A DNA stretch of 50,368 nucleotides from Chryseobacterium luteum (GCF_000737785.1 NZ_JPRO01000021.1:1-50368), one strand, 5' to 3'; shown: positions 15,287 through 24,330, counted from the first letter of the stretch. Notes: generated by a model from the sequence alone, not told the origin. A program made the numbers and translations.

Positions 15287-16645
15287 TTACCAGTTTTTAT
15301 CGATCATATAAATAAGTTGTGTCATTACCGTTGCACCGAGAAGGAGTTCTCTTCGGTTGACTTTTTCAAAAGTATCTTCTTCTGTGTGGTGAATATCAAA
15401 ATAACGTTGCGGATCTGGAACCAGTTCTGCGGTGGGAACAGCCATTTCGTGCAGCGGGGCAATATCTGAGCCCGAATATTTTTCTTCAAAGTTATAAACT
15501 CCATAAGGAAGGAAGAGGCTCGCCCAGCTTTGGATTTGTTTTCTGCTCTTATCATCCATTTCCAGCGAAATTCCTCTTGGTGAAAAACCGCCTGCATCCG
15601 ATTCTATGGCGAAGAGATGCTTCTCATTCTTCTCTTTAGCCGTTTTTCCATACTGGATGCCGCCTTTCGTTCCGTTTTCTTCATTGGCAAAACATACAGC
15701 CCGGATGGTATGATTATTTTTAATTCCCAGCTTTTTAAAAGTTCTCAGCACTTCAATGCTCTGAACAATTCCGGAACCGTCGTCATGGGCACCTTCGCCT
15801 ACATCCCAGGAATCCAGATGTCCTCCTACGACAATTACGCTCTGGTCTTTTTTACCGGTAATTTCACCAATGACAGAGTGGGAAAGTTTCCCCCCTTTCA
15901 TGCCGCAGTTGGAATTGAGCTTTGCGGTAATTTTTTTGGTTTTCAATAATGTTTCCAGTTCGTCTGCTGTCGTGTTACCGATAGTCACGGCTGGTACCTT
16001 AGAAATGTTGTCATCATACCGCATGTTACCCGTATGAGGAACATCGTCAAACGCCGAAGACAAAGATCGGACGACTGCAAACTTTCCACCTTTCCGGGCT
16101 GTTAAATTGGCTGCGGACCTTCTGTATGCTCCAGCTTCCCGGTATGAAAGAAAGGTTTGCACATTTGACTGATTAAAAGGGTAGTTAAAGAACACGATCT
16201 TATCCTTTACTTGATCTGCCGGAAGCCTGTCATATTCCTCTAAAGATCTTACCATAATAATCTCTCCGGAGATATCTTTTCCGCCTGTTCCTTCAGAATT
16301 TCCGAGAGAAAGCATTTTCAGTTTCCTCCATTGGCTATCTGCTGTTTTAATCTGTAGGCTTTCTTTTCCTCTTACCCAGACCGGAATCATGACCTCCTGT
16401 AGCCATACTTTATCGGCACCTGCTTCACGGAGTTTTTGTTCCGCCCACTTTACGGATTTTTCATAAGCTTCGGTACCGCTTAACCGATTTCCAATGTTTT
16501 TGGTAAGGTCCTTTAATTCATTATAGCTTTTTCCATTATTGAGTATTTCCGTAGAAATTCTACTGAACTGTAGTGAATCTTCCCCAGACTGCCCGAAAAC
16601 AGCCATGCTTACCATTAAAAGTGAAAAAGTGACGGGTTTTTTCAT
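15287..16645 (-). CDS. Exported M28 family zinc peptidase (second in tandem)
   Basis: The 452-residue product aligns without gaps to the 13926-15284 product and is clearly a recent duplicate. Signal peptide (AVFGQS), PA insert and M28 core are the same, with His276, Asp278, Asp288, Glu322 and Glu323 kept. Differences cluster around 155-190 (the PA region) and near 390-410, which may shift specificity. It lies 1 nt after the first copy and 2 nt before the third, so all three should be co-transcribed and exported to the periplasm. Confidence 0.93.
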   Translation of the reverse strand: MKKPVTFSLLMVSMAVFGQSGEDSLQFSRISTEILNNGKSYNELKDLTKNIGNRLSGTEAYEKSVKWAEQKLREAGADKVWLQEVMIPVWVRGKESLQIKTADSQWRKLKMLSLGNSEGTGGKDISGEIIMVRSLEEYDRLPADQVKDKIVFFNYPFNQSNVQTFLSYREAGAYRRSAANLTARKGGKFAVVRSLSSAFDDVPHTGNMRYDDNISKVPAVTIGNTTADELETLLKTKKITAKLNSNCGMKGGKLSHSVIGEITGKKDQSVIVVGGHLDSWDVGEGAHDDGSGIVQSIEVLRTFKKLGIKNNHTIRAVCFANEENGTKGGIQYGKTAKEKNEKHLFAIESDAGGFSPRGISLEMDDKSRKQIQSWASLFLPYGVYNFEEKYSGSDIAPLHEMAVPTAELVPDPQRYFDIHHTEEDTFEKVNRRELLLGATVMTQLIYMIDKNW

Positions 16646-16646
16646 T

Positions 16647-18050
16647 TTACCAGTTTTTATCGATCATAAAAATAAGCTGGGCCATCGCGGCAGCACCTAG
16701 CAATAGTTCTCTTTTGTTCACTTTGTCGAAAGTATCTTGTTCAGAGTGGTGGTAATCGAAGTATCTTTGTGTATCTACAACCAATTCGGCTAAAGGAATA
16801 TCTAATTTTTTCAAGGGAGAAATATCCTGAATGGCTTCAGTTTGATCAAAATCATAGACGCCATAGGGAAGGAAATAATTTTTCCATTCAAAGACCTGTC
16901 TTCGTCTTTGTGGCGGCATATCTAAGGAAAATCCTCTTGGTGAATATCCTCCTGCATCTGTTCCTAAAGCAAAAACATGCTTTTCCTGTTTCTTTTTCAC
17001 ATAGGCTGCATACATTTCACGTCCTTGTCCTCCGTTTTCGCTGTTCGCATATAAAACAACTCTTATGGTATGATTATTTTCGATACCAAGAGCTTTGAAT
17101 GTTCTTAAAACTTCAATGCATTGTGCAACACCGGTTCCGTCATCAATAGCACCTTCACCGAAATCCCATGAGTCTAATTGAGCTCCTAAAACAATCACTT
17201 TAGAATCTTTTTTACCCTGAATTTCAGCAATAATATTCGGATTGGTAGTGTCGCCTTTTGATTGCGCAGTCATATTTAGTCTGGCGGTAACTTTTTGATT
17301 TTTTAATAATTTTTCCAATTCATCAGCGGATCTTACTCCAATGGACAGGGCAGGAATTCTTATTTTGTCATCGGGTTCGTAATACACCATTTTTGCGTGT
17401 GGTGTATCGTCCATAGCTGTTGTTAAAGATCTTATAATTAAAGCTTTTGCTCCTGTTTTAGCAATCACGGAAGCGGAAATTAATTTAGATTTTGCGGTCA
17501 TTAAATAAGAATCATTTGTATTAATAATCTTCGGATCCATCGGAAGATTTACGAAAACGATTTTATCTTTCAATTGTCCGACCGACATCGCATTAAGCTC
17601 AGAAGTTGATTTGATTAAAACAATTTCGCCTGTAAGATCTTTCCCGCCTGTTCCCTCAGAATTCCCGAAAGACAGCATTCTGATATTTTTCCAATCTCCA
17701 TTCGCCGTTTTTATTTGTAAAGATTCTCTTCCCCTTATCCAGACCGGAGCTTTAGCTTCCATTCTCCAGATCATTTCAATACCAATAGATTTGAGTTTTT
17801 TTTCTGCCCATTCCACGGCTTTTATATAGCCGGAAGTTGCACTGAAACGCGGGCCGATACCTTTGGTAAGCTCACCCAGATTTTCATAGGCTGTACCGTT
17901 GGTCATCACTTCGTCGGAGATTCTCCTGAATTCATCTTGGTAGTTGAATTTGGCCACGGTTGCCTTTTTTGCAGGCTTTTTCTGTGGCTTTTTCTGAGAA
18001 AATAAAAATCCACTCAAAAAGAGTGGAAGTATAATGAAGATTTTTTTCAT
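16647..18050 (-). CDS. M28-like peptidase paralogue lacking key catalytic residues (first in tandem)
   Basis: The 467-residue product shares signal peptide, PA insert and M28 fold with the next two genes but adds a Lys-rich stretch after the signal (KKPQKKPAKKA). The first zinc ligand His is Gln291 (GAQLDSWD instead of GGHLDSWD), and the catalytic-base Glu of the EE pair is Ser337 (ANSENG instead of ANEENG). Asp293, Asp303, Glu338, Asp365 and His434/435 remain. The codons confirm both changes. It is probably not a normal zinc peptidase; a binding or regulatory role is possible. It is more diverged than the other two and leads the operon. Confidence 0.9.
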   Translation of the reverse strand: MKKIFIILPLFLSGFLFSQKKPQKKPAKKATVAKFNYQDEFRRISDEVMTNGTAYENLGELTKGIGPRFSATSGYIKAVEWAEKKLKSIGIEMIWRMEAKAPVWIRGRESLQIKTANGDWKNIRMLSFGNSEGTGGKDLTGEIVLIKSTSELNAMSVGQLKDKIVFVNLPMDPKIINTNDSYLMTAKSKLISASVIAKTGAKALIIRSLTTAMDDTPHAKMVYYEPDDKIRIPALSIGVRSADELEKLLKNQKVTARLNMTAQSKGDTTNPNIIAEIQGKKDSKVIVLGAQLDSWDFGEGAIDDGTGVAQCIEVLRTFKALGIENNHTIRVVLYANSENGGQGREMYAAYVKKKQEKHVFALGTDAGGYSPRGFSLDMPPQRRRQVFEWKNYFLPYGVYDFDQTEAIQDISPLKKLDIPLAELVVDTQRYFDYHHSEQDTFDKVNKRELLLGAAAMAQLIFMIDKNW

Positions 18051-18105
18051 TTTTTTATTGACCTTTCTTTTCCGATGCTAAAAGTAGGGAAAAATTAGGA
18101 ATTTA

Positions 18106-19350
18106 TTAAGGTTTCATGTCGTACATTAACAGTGCTGTAACCAATTTCGGTTCTATAAATGTACATTTTGGAGGCATGCTGAGCTTAAGGTCGGAAATTT
18201 TTATCATATCGTTGAAACTCACCGGATAGATTCCGAAACCTACTTTTCCTTCACCGCCGTCTATTTTTTCCTTTAAAACGTTGATTCCCTCAAGGTTTGA
18301 AGTGCCTTTCACATAGGAAATCTTTTCAGAGCTGTCAGAGTTTTCTATTTTCAGTATATTTTTGAAAATATATTTGTCTAAAAGATGATGATCAAGATTA
18401 TCCAGGGACATTTCGGTTGAACGCAGGTCATGCTTTACGTGAAGCGAGTAGAACCTGCCATCCAGATACATTGAAATGTGAAATTTCTGTGAAGGGAAAT
18501 AAGATGTCTCGCCCTTTTCGTGGATCAGGAAATATTGATCCAGTTCTTTTATAAATTCCTCGCTGGAAAGCCCGTTAAGGTCCGTTAATATCCTGTTGTA
18601 ATCGTGAATTTTTATCGATTGGTTGGATACGATAAAGCTGTATACAAAGTTATACGCTTCAGTACCGTTATGTTTTTTATTCTTCTCTTTATGATACTTC
18701 GCGTTCAATGCAGTAGATCCTATTCTGTGGTGGCCGTCTGCAATGTAAAAAGAGTCAATCTGGTCGATCACTTCTTTGAACTGCTGAAGCTTCAGACGGT
18801 TGTCTATTCTCCATATTTTATGCCTGATCCCGATAGAATCGATATGGTTGAAGATAGGAACATTCTTCTCTTCATGATTCATCAGAAGCTCTATTTTAGA
18901 ATTGGAAGGATAGGTAAGAAGCACCGGTTCAGCCTGAAGATTTACCTTTTCCAGATAATGAGCCAGCTTTTCTTTTTTCTGAGGAATGGTACTTTCATGC
19001 CTTTTGATCTTTCCGTTCCAGAAATCTTCAATACTCGCTAATCCGAGCAAACCTCTGAAAATCTGTTTATTGGGGTAGATCTGCTCATAAAGATAGTAGG
19101 ATGAACTGTCCTGAACCAGTTTTTTTTCGTCCAGAAGCTCTTCAAATGTTGAACGGATCTTCCTTAAATTCCGGTCAATATCTTTAGATTTACTTACAAC
19201 ATAAGGTTTAATCATGTTGATGTAAGTATTTTCCACTTGAGCTTTCTCTGCAATTTCCTCTTGAGTGAAATTGTCCAGCGGATGGGTAGGAAAAGTGCTC
19301 TCAAAATCTTTATGAGGTCTTATTCCACGGAAAGGTTTAAAAACAGGCAT
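18106..19350 (-). CDS. DUF1015 family protein linked to serine biosynthesis genes
   Basis: The 414-residue cytoplasmic protein starts MPVFKPFRGIRPHKDF, the family start, and contains the conserved IADGHHRIGST motif near the middle and a C-terminal SMPPKCTFIEPK segment. DUF1015 proteins are commonly encoded beside serA and serC. Here the gene follows serA by only 3 nt, which supports a role tied to serine metabolism, though the biochemical activity is not something I can derive. Length is normal. Confidence 0.9.
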   Translation of the reverse strand: MPVFKPFRGIRPHKDFESTFPTHPLDNFTQEEIAEKAQVENTYINMIKPYVVSKSKDIDRNLRKIRSTFEELLDEKKLVQDSSSYYLYEQIYPNKQIFRGLLGLASIEDFWNGKIKRHESTIPQKKEKLAHYLEKVNLQAEPVLLTYPSNSKIELLMNHEEKNVPIFNHIDSIGIRHKIWRIDNRLKLQQFKEVIDQIDSFYIADGHHRIGSTALNAKYHKEKNKKHNGTEAYNFVYSFIVSNQSIKIHDYNRILTDLNGLSSEEFIKELDQYFLIHEKGETSYFPSQKFHISMYLDGRFYSLHVKHDLRSTEMSLDNLDHHLLDKYIFKNILKIENSDSSEKISYVKGTSNLEGINVLKEKIDGGEGKVGFGIYPVSFNDMIKISDLKLSMPPKCTFIEPKLVTALLMYDMKP

Positions 19351-19353
19351 ATT

Positions 19354-20319
19354 TTATCTTATGGTTTCTTTTTGTAGCTTAATAATCTGTTCTGCAAGTT
19401 CTGCACCGATTTTCTCCTGTGCATCTACAGTATTTCCGCCCACATGAGGAGAAAGGGATAGCGCAGGATTCATCAGTAAAGGAAGTTCCGGAGTAGGTTC
19501 GTTTTCAAATACGTCCAGTGCGGCTCCCGCTACTTTTTCAGATTCGATGAAATCAATAAGAGCTACTTCATTGATTACGCCTCCTCTCGCAGTATTCACT
19601 ATGTAGACTCCGTCTTTCATTTTTTCAAACTGAGGCGTGTCTATAATATATTCATTCGTTTTTGGAGTATTGATGCTGATGAAGTCTGTGTCTTTAAGAA
19701 ATGCATCCATATCGTTGGTAGAAGTGATCTCAAAATTCAGACTCTGTCCGTCGAAAAAGTCCAGGGTAAGAACTCTTGTCTTTGGATTTTTTGTCAGTAC
19801 CTTGATTTTCATTCCTAATGCTATTCCTATTTTCACGACTTCCTGCCCGATACTTCCGAAGCCAATCACTCCAAGTGTTTTTCCTGAAAGTTCATATGCT
19901 TTGCTGAATGACTTTTTCATGGCTTCGAAATGGGTTTCTCCCTCCAGCGGCATCAGCCGGTTCGATTCATGAAGGAATCTTGCGAGTGCGAAAAAGTGCC
20001 CAAAAACAAGCTCAGCAACTGATTTTGAAGAAGCTGTCGGGGTATTGATCACTTTTATGCCTTTGCTTTTAGCATATTCTACATCAATATTGTCCATTCC
20101 TATTCCTCCACGTCCGATGATCTTCAGACCTGGGCAGGCATCAATCACGTCCTGTCTTACTTTCGTTGCGCTTCTCACCAAAAGAATATCTACGTTATTT
20201 TCATTAATAAAACTGATAACGTGATTCTGGGCCACTCTGTTGGGCAGAACTTCAAATCCTGCTTCTGTAAGGGCCAGCTCTCCTGTTTTTGAGATTCCAT
20301 CGTTTGCTAAAACTTTCAT
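19354..20319 (-). CDS. serA: D-3-phosphoglycerate dehydrogenase, short form
   Basis: The 321-residue NAD-dependent 2-hydroxyacid dehydrogenase catalyses the first step of serine synthesis. Seen features are IGRGGIGMDNIDV, the NAD-binding GVIGFGSIGQEV, NTARGGVINE with the conserved Arg, and a C-terminal HVGGNT with the catalytic His. It lacks the regulatory ACT domain of longer SerA forms, so serine feedback is unlikely by that route. It follows serC by 119 nt and precedes the DUF1015 gene by 3 nt. A near-consensus -7 sequence around 20379-20386 could give it its own promoter. Confidence 0.93.
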   Translation of the reverse strand: MKVLANDGISKTGELALTEAGFEVLPNRVAQNHVISFINENNVDILLVRSATKVRQDVIDACPGLKIIGRGGIGMDNIDVEYAKSKGIKVINTPTASSKSVAELVFGHFFALARFLHESNRLMPLEGETHFEAMKKSFSKAYELSGKTLGVIGFGSIGQEVVKIGIALGMKIKVLTKNPKTRVLTLDFFDGQSLNFEITSTNDMDAFLKDTDFISINTPKTNEYIIDTPQFEKMKDGVYIVNTARGGVINEVALIDFIESEKVAGAALDVFENEPTPELPLLMNPALSLSPHVGGNTVDAQEKIGAELAEQIIKLQKETIR

Positions 20320-20438
20320 GCGTTATTTAGATTTAAAGATTGAAAAATTCAGGTATTTAAAAATTTTAAATCGGGTCGCAAATTAATAAATTTTAATTAA
20401 CTGCCCTAAACCTTTCTATCTTTGAATTTTTGCTTAAA

Positions 20439-21503
20439 TTATTTAATCGATTTCATAACATCCACCAGCACCTGTACACTTTCGATCGGTAAAGCGTTGT
20501 ATAAGCTTGCCCTGTAGCCTCCAAGGCTTCGGTGTCCGTTCAGTCCGCTGATTCCTGCGGCTTTCCAGGCCGTGTCGAATGCTTCTTTTTTGCTTTCATC
20601 CGTAATTCTGAAAGAAACATTCATCAGAGAACGATCTTCTTTTACACAGAAGGTTTCAAACAGTGGATTGCTGTCGATCTCATCATATAAAAGTTTGGCC
20701 TTGGCTTCATTTCTTGCTTCTGCCGCTGCAATTCCGCCGTTCTTTTCAAGATATTGTAATGTAAGAAGGGAAGCATATACCGGGAAAACCGGAGGTGTGT
20801 TGTACATGGATTCTTTTGAAATATGCTGAGAATAGTCCAGGATAGAAAGCATATTCTCTCTCCCTGTTTTTCCAAGAATTTCTTTTTTGATTACCACCAA
20901 AGTAACTCCTGCGGGCCCCATATTTTTCTGAGCTCCTGCATAGATCAGATCAAATTTGGAAAAATCCAGCTGTCTTGAAAAAATATCAGAACTCATATCA
21001 CAAACCATCAGCGTATCTACATCCGGGAAAGATTTCATCTGAGTTCCGTAGATCGTATTGTTTGAAGTACAATGGAAATAATCGTACTCTGGACCAACCA
21101 TATAATTTTTAGGAATGAAAGAATAGTTTTCTTCTTTGGAAGAGCCTACCACATCCACAGTTCCTAATTTTTTTGCTTCTTTAACAGCTCCTGCCGCCCA
21201 TGTTCCTGTATCCATGTAAGCAGCCTTACCGCCCACTTTCATCAGGTTGTAAGGAACCATCGCAAACTGAAGGCTTGCACCGCCGCCCAAATAAAGTACT
21301 TCATAATCATCGCCAAGGTTCATCAGTCTTTTCACAATGGCCCGCGCTTCGTCCATTACCGCAACGAAATCTTTGCTTCTGTGCGAGATTTCAAGAAGAG
21401 ACAACCCAATGCCATTAAAATCTAAAATAGCTTCTGCTGATTTTTCAAATACCTCCTGAGGTAAGATGCATGGCCCTGCGCTGAAATTGTGCTTTTTGCT
21501 CAT
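20439..21503 (-). CDS. serC: Phosphoserine aminotransferase
   Basis: The 354-residue PLP enzyme converts 3-phosphohydroxypyruvate and glutamate to phosphoserine and 2-oxoglutarate and also serves pyridoxine synthesis in many bacteria. Motifs are HNFSAGPCILP at the start, LGGGASLQFAMVP, the PLP-lysine segment YAGAQKNMGPAG and GHRSLGGYRASLYNA at the C terminus. Length is typical. It heads the serC-serA-DUF1015 cluster. Confidence 0.96.
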   Translation of the reverse strand: MSKKHNFSAGPCILPQEVFEKSAEAILDFNGIGLSLLEISHRSKDFVAVMDEARAIVKRLMNLGDDYEVLYLGGGASLQFAMVPYNLMKVGGKAAYMDTGTWAAGAVKEAKKLGTVDVVGSSKEENYSFIPKNYMVGPEYDYFHCTSNNTIYGTQMKSFPDVDTLMVCDMSSDIFSRQLDFSKFDLIYAGAQKNMGPAGVTLVVIKKEILGKTGRENMLSILDYSQHISKESMYNTPPVFPVYASLLTLQYLEKNGGIAAAEARNEAKAKLLYDEIDSNPLFETFCVKEDRSLMNVSFRITDESKKEAFDTAWKAAGISGLNGHRSLGGYRASLYNALPIESVQVLVDVMKSIK

Positions 21504-21583
21504 ATTTTTATTTTTTGGTTGTGCAAGATGGTTGGACTTGCGGTTTTATTAATGATATTTATAGATTTGTTGACAATTAAAGT

Positions 21584-21613
21584 TAAAAAAACCGCCTCAT
21601 AATGGTGAGACGG
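21584..21613 (-). terminator. Ferredoxin gene terminator
   Basis: CCGCCTCA and TGAGACGG (21592-21599 and 21606-21613) form an 8-bp stem with one mismatch, and the A-run at 21585-21591 is the U-tract for the minus strand. It lies between the ferredoxin gene and serC. Confidence 0.75.
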
Positions 21614-21621
21614 AGCCTTTA

Positions 21622-21972
21622 TTATTCACCGTGTAAGAACGCTTTTTTGTTAAGCAGTGTTTCTTCAGATTCTACGTGATCTTCATCAGGAACACAACAG
21701 TCTACCGGGCATACAGCCGCACACTGAGGTTCTTCATGGAATCCTTTGCATTCCGTACATTTATCTGTTACAATGAAATAAACATCATCACTTACGGGTT
21801 CCTGCGGCGAATCTGCATCTACTGTAAGTCCTGACGGTAAAGTCACAGTACCTGCCAGAGCGGTACCTTCAGAAGCTTTCCAGTCTACGGCTCCTTCATA
21901 TATTGCATTATTTGGGCATTCCGGTTCACAGGCTCCGCAATTAATACATTCATCAGTTATTTTAATAGCCAT
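21622..21972 (-). CDS. 2[4Fe-4S] ferredoxin
   Basis: The 116-residue protein carries two four-cysteine clusters: CINCGACEPECPNNAIYEG at the N terminus and CTECKGFHEEPQCAAVCPVD near 74-96. A 40-residue insert separates them, and an acidic tail follows. This is the longer ferredoxin type of Bacteroidota, expected to carry electrons in the cytoplasm. It diverges from the acyl-CoA reductase gene, with overlapping promoters between them. Its redox partners cannot be named from the sequence. Confidence 0.92.
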   Translation of the reverse strand: MAIKITDECINCGACEPECPNNAIYEGAVDWKASEGTALAGTVTLPSGLTVDADSPQEPVSDDVYFIVTDKCTECKGFHEEPQCAAVCPVDCCVPDEDHVESEETLLNKKAFLHGE

Positions 21973-21985
21973 CGCTAATTTTTTT

Positions 21986-21993
21986 TAAATTTG
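21986..21993 (+). promoter_or_regulatory. Probable -7 element of the acyl-CoA reductase gene
   Basis: TAAATTTG matches TAnnTTTG and lies 38 nt before ATG 22032. It is only 2 nt from the opposing ferredoxin -7 element. Confidence 0.6.
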
Positions 21994-21995
21994 CA

Positions 21996-22003
21996 CAAAA
22001 TTA
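21996..22003 (-). promoter_or_regulatory. Probable -7 element of the ferredoxin gene
   Basis: On the minus strand this reads TAATTTTG, matching TAnnTTTG, about 24 nt before the ferredoxin ATG. It abuts the divergent -7 element at 21986-21993, so the two promoters cannot both be occupied at once. Confidence 0.6.
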
Positions 22004-22031
22004 CAAAATATTCCCCAATTTAAAAGTAATT

Positions 22032-23066
22032 ATGAATATTGAAAATCAAGTTTTAGGACTTATTAAGTTAAGCGAGTATATAAAAGAGTTTTTAGCAAAG
22101 GATCAGAGTGATTATAACGATAATGATACTGAGTTTGAATTATTACTCAAAAGGTCTGAAATAGAAAATCCGTGGTTTACCATTGATAATCAGAAATTTG
22201 CTCTGAAACAGTGGACGGAGCTGCTTACCGGAGAAAATTTAAATAACTGGCTTAAAAGTTATTCTGTTTCCAGAACTTCAAAAAGAGTAGGACTGATCCT
22301 GGCCGGAAATATTCCTCTGGTCGGACTTCATGATGTGATATCAGTAGTTTTAAGCGGTCATATTCCTTTGATCAAGCTGTCTTCAAAGGATAAACGAATG
22401 GTACCGTTCCTGCTGAAAAAATGGAATGAGTTTTCCGGTGGAGCTGTTCAGTTTGAATTTGTTGAAAGACTGGAGAACTTTGATGCTGTGATTGCAACAG
22501 GAAGTAATAATACAGCCCGATATCTTGAATATTATTTCAAAAACCATCTGAGCATCATCAGAAAAAACAGAACTTCTGTAGCAGTTTTGAAAGGAAATGA
22601 AACTCCCGAAGAACTTCAGCTTCTGGCCGAAGATATTTTCAGGTATTTCGGGCTTGGATGCAGAAATGTGACAAGAGTTTTTATTCCGGAGGATTTCGTG
22701 ATCGACAGAATGTTTGAAAGTTTTGTAGGATTCCAGGATATCATCAATCATAACAAATATGCTAACAATTATGATTATAACAGAGCAGTTTATCTGCTGA
22801 ACCAGGATAAATTCTGGGACAACAATTTCGTAATGATGAAAGAAGATGAGAAGCTTTTCAGTCCGCTTTCTGTGATCAATTTCAGCAGATATTCCTCTTT
22901 GGATGAAGTTGAAAGTTTTATCGCTGAAAATGAAGAAAATATCCAGTGTATTGTGGCTAAAGAAGAGCTTGGATTGGATTCCGTTTCTTTTGGAGAGGCA
23001 CAGCATCCTTCCCTGGATACTTATGCTGATAATGTGGATACGATGAAATTTTTAGAATTGGTCTGA
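22032..23066 (+). CDS. LuxC-like acyl-CoA reductase
   Basis: The 344-residue protein belongs to the LuxC/acyl-CoA reductase family, which reduces acyl thioesters to aldehydes with NAD(P)H. Seen features are GLILAGNIPLVGLHD near 87, LIKLSSKDKRMVPFL near 113, IATGSNNTARYLEYYF near 154, and RYFGLGCRNVTRVF with the likely catalytic Cys210. No luxAB or fatty acid kinase genes are near, so it is not a luminescence gene. Its substrate in flavobacteria is unknown to me. Confidence 0.87.
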   Translation: MNIENQVLGLIKLSEYIKEFLAKDQSDYNDNDTEFELLLKRSEIENPWFTIDNQKFALKQWTELLTGENLNNWLKSYSVSRTSKRVGLILAGNIPLVGLHDVISVVLSGHIPLIKLSSKDKRMVPFLLKKWNEFSGGAVQFEFVERLENFDAVIATGSNNTARYLEYYFKNHLSIIRKNRTSVAVLKGNETPEELQLLAEDIFRYFGLGCRNVTRVFIPEDFVIDRMFESFVGFQDIINHNKYANNYDYNRAVYLLNQDKFWDNNFVMMKEDEKLFSPLSVINFSRYSSLDEVESFIAENEENIQCIVAKEELGLDSVSFGEAQHPSLDTYADNVDTMKFLELV

Positions 23067-23111
23067 TTTTCGTATCTTAACTCACTTATTTACCAAATAT
23101 CAAATAAAACT

Positions 23112-23555
23112 ATGAAAAAAATATTTTTAGGACTTACACTTTTGGGAGCACAGCTGATGTTTGCGCAAAAAGTGACCGGAGTGAAGGTTGAAAAAGTTCA
23201 GAAAGAGGTGCCTGCACAACTGAGTAAGGAGAAGATCAATCTGTATAATGACAACTTTCTTAAATTTGTTGAAGCGCTTAAATCTTCAGATCGTCCGGCT
23301 GTTGATGCACTTCTTTCCGATAAGGTAAAAGAAATCGTGACAGATGATGTACTTAAAAAAGTAAAAGAAGGCTTTGATATGAATAAGAAGCTGGAAATTT
23401 TAAAAACCGGATACCATAAATTAATGGATGGTTCCAGCTTGCCAAGCATTAACTACAAATATGCGGGAGATTCTTCTTCAAAAGAAGTGATTATGGCTGT
23501 ATTTGAAGAGAATGGTAAAATCATTGGGGTAATGCCGGCGAAAAAGGAGAAATAA
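23112..23555 (+). CDS. Small exported protein of unknown function
   Basis: The 147-residue product has a signal peptide (MKKIFLGLTLLGAQLMFAQ, cut after FAQ). The mature part is highly charged and mostly helical, with a central VDALLSDKVKEIVTDDVLKKV segment, and ends in a beta-like ...ENGKIIGVMPAKKEK. There are no Cys and no lipoprotein signal, so a soluble periplasmic protein is likely. I do not recognise the family. It lies between the reductase and BI-1 genes, 45 and 33 nt away, possibly in one operon. Confidence 0.75.
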   Translation: MKKIFLGLTLLGAQLMFAQKVTGVKVEKVQKEVPAQLSKEKINLYNDNFLKFVEALKSSDRPAVDALLSDKVKEIVTDDVLKKVKEGFDMNKKLEILKTGYHKLMDGSSLPSINYKYAGDSSSKEVIMAVFEENGKIIGVMPAKKEK

Positions 23556-23588
23556 TTTTATATTCAAAACAAATAAAAAATACTAACT

Positions 23589-24278
23589 ATGATGACAGAT
23601 GTTTTAGTTGCTCATTCCTCAGATTTGGAAAAAGCATCTTTTTACAGAAAAACGTATTTGCATGTCGCTTTATCGATCCTTGCTTTTATAGGGGTTGAAA
23701 CTATTTTACTGAAAACGGTCCCGAAGGAGATTATTGCAATGATGTTCGGACAGAAATACACTTGGTTGCTGATCATCGGTGTTTTCTGGCTGGCTTCTAT
23801 GTTAGCTTCTAAATGGTCACTTTCACAGAGCAGAATGACGCAGTATTTCGGTTTAGGATTTTACATCGTTCTGGAGGCTGTGATCTTTATGCCTATGATT
23901 TACATCGCAGCAGGAATGCAGGGTGGAGGAAATATTATTTTCCAAGCTGCGATGCTTACGATTGCTATGTTTGCGGGGCTTTCAATGGTGGCATTTACTT
24001 CTAAAAGAGATTTTTCATTTTTAAGAAACATCATTATTATCGGAGGTTTTCTTTCGATAGGTCTTATTGTAGCCGGAGCCATTTTCGGGTTCAACCTGGG
24101 GCTTTGGTTCTCTGTAGGAATGGTGCTTTTAGCTTCTGCAAGTATTCTTTATGAAACAAGCAAGCTTAAAAATGTCTATACAACAGGGCAGTATGTAGGT
24201 GCTTCTTTACAGCTTTTTGCTTCGATTATGCTTTTGTTCTGGTATATTCTTAGAATTTTGATGAGCAGAAGAAGCTAG
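23589..24278 (+). CDS. Bax inhibitor-1 / YccA family membrane protein
   Basis: The 229-residue protein has seven hydrophobic spans and no signal peptide, the form of the BI-1/TMBIM family, whose studied bacterial members act as pH-sensitive calcium leak channels or modulate FtsH. Segments such as FLSIGLIVAGAIFGFNLGLWFSVGM (split here: IGLIVAGAIFGF, GLWFSVGMVLL) and ASILYETSKLKN with the conserved acidic residue fit the family. A hairpin terminator follows at 24331. Confidence 0.88.
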   Translation: MMTDVLVAHSSDLEKASFYRKTYLHVALSILAFIGVETILLKTVPKEIIAMMFGQKYTWLLIIGVFWLASMLASKWSLSQSRMTQYFGLGFYIVLEAVIFMPMIYIAAGMQGGGNIIFQAAMLTIAMFAGLSMVAFTSKRDFSFLRNIIIIGGFLSIGLIVAGAIFGFNLGLWFSVGMVLLASASILYETSKLKNVYTTGQYVGASLQLFASIMLLFWYILRILMSRRS

Positions 24279-24330
24279 TTAAATGGAAAGTGAGAAAATA
24301 TAAATTCAGATTCAATTTCTTATGAATAAT

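Noticed and set aside
22383..23006. 207-codon minus-strand frame opposite the acyl-CoA reductase
   Set aside because: The plus-strand protein has clear family motifs throughout; the opposite frame has none.
22032..23066. Luminescence gene luxC
   Set aside because: The protein is LuxC-like, but no luxA, luxB, luxD or luxE genes are nearby; such reductases occur widely in non-luminous flavobacteria.
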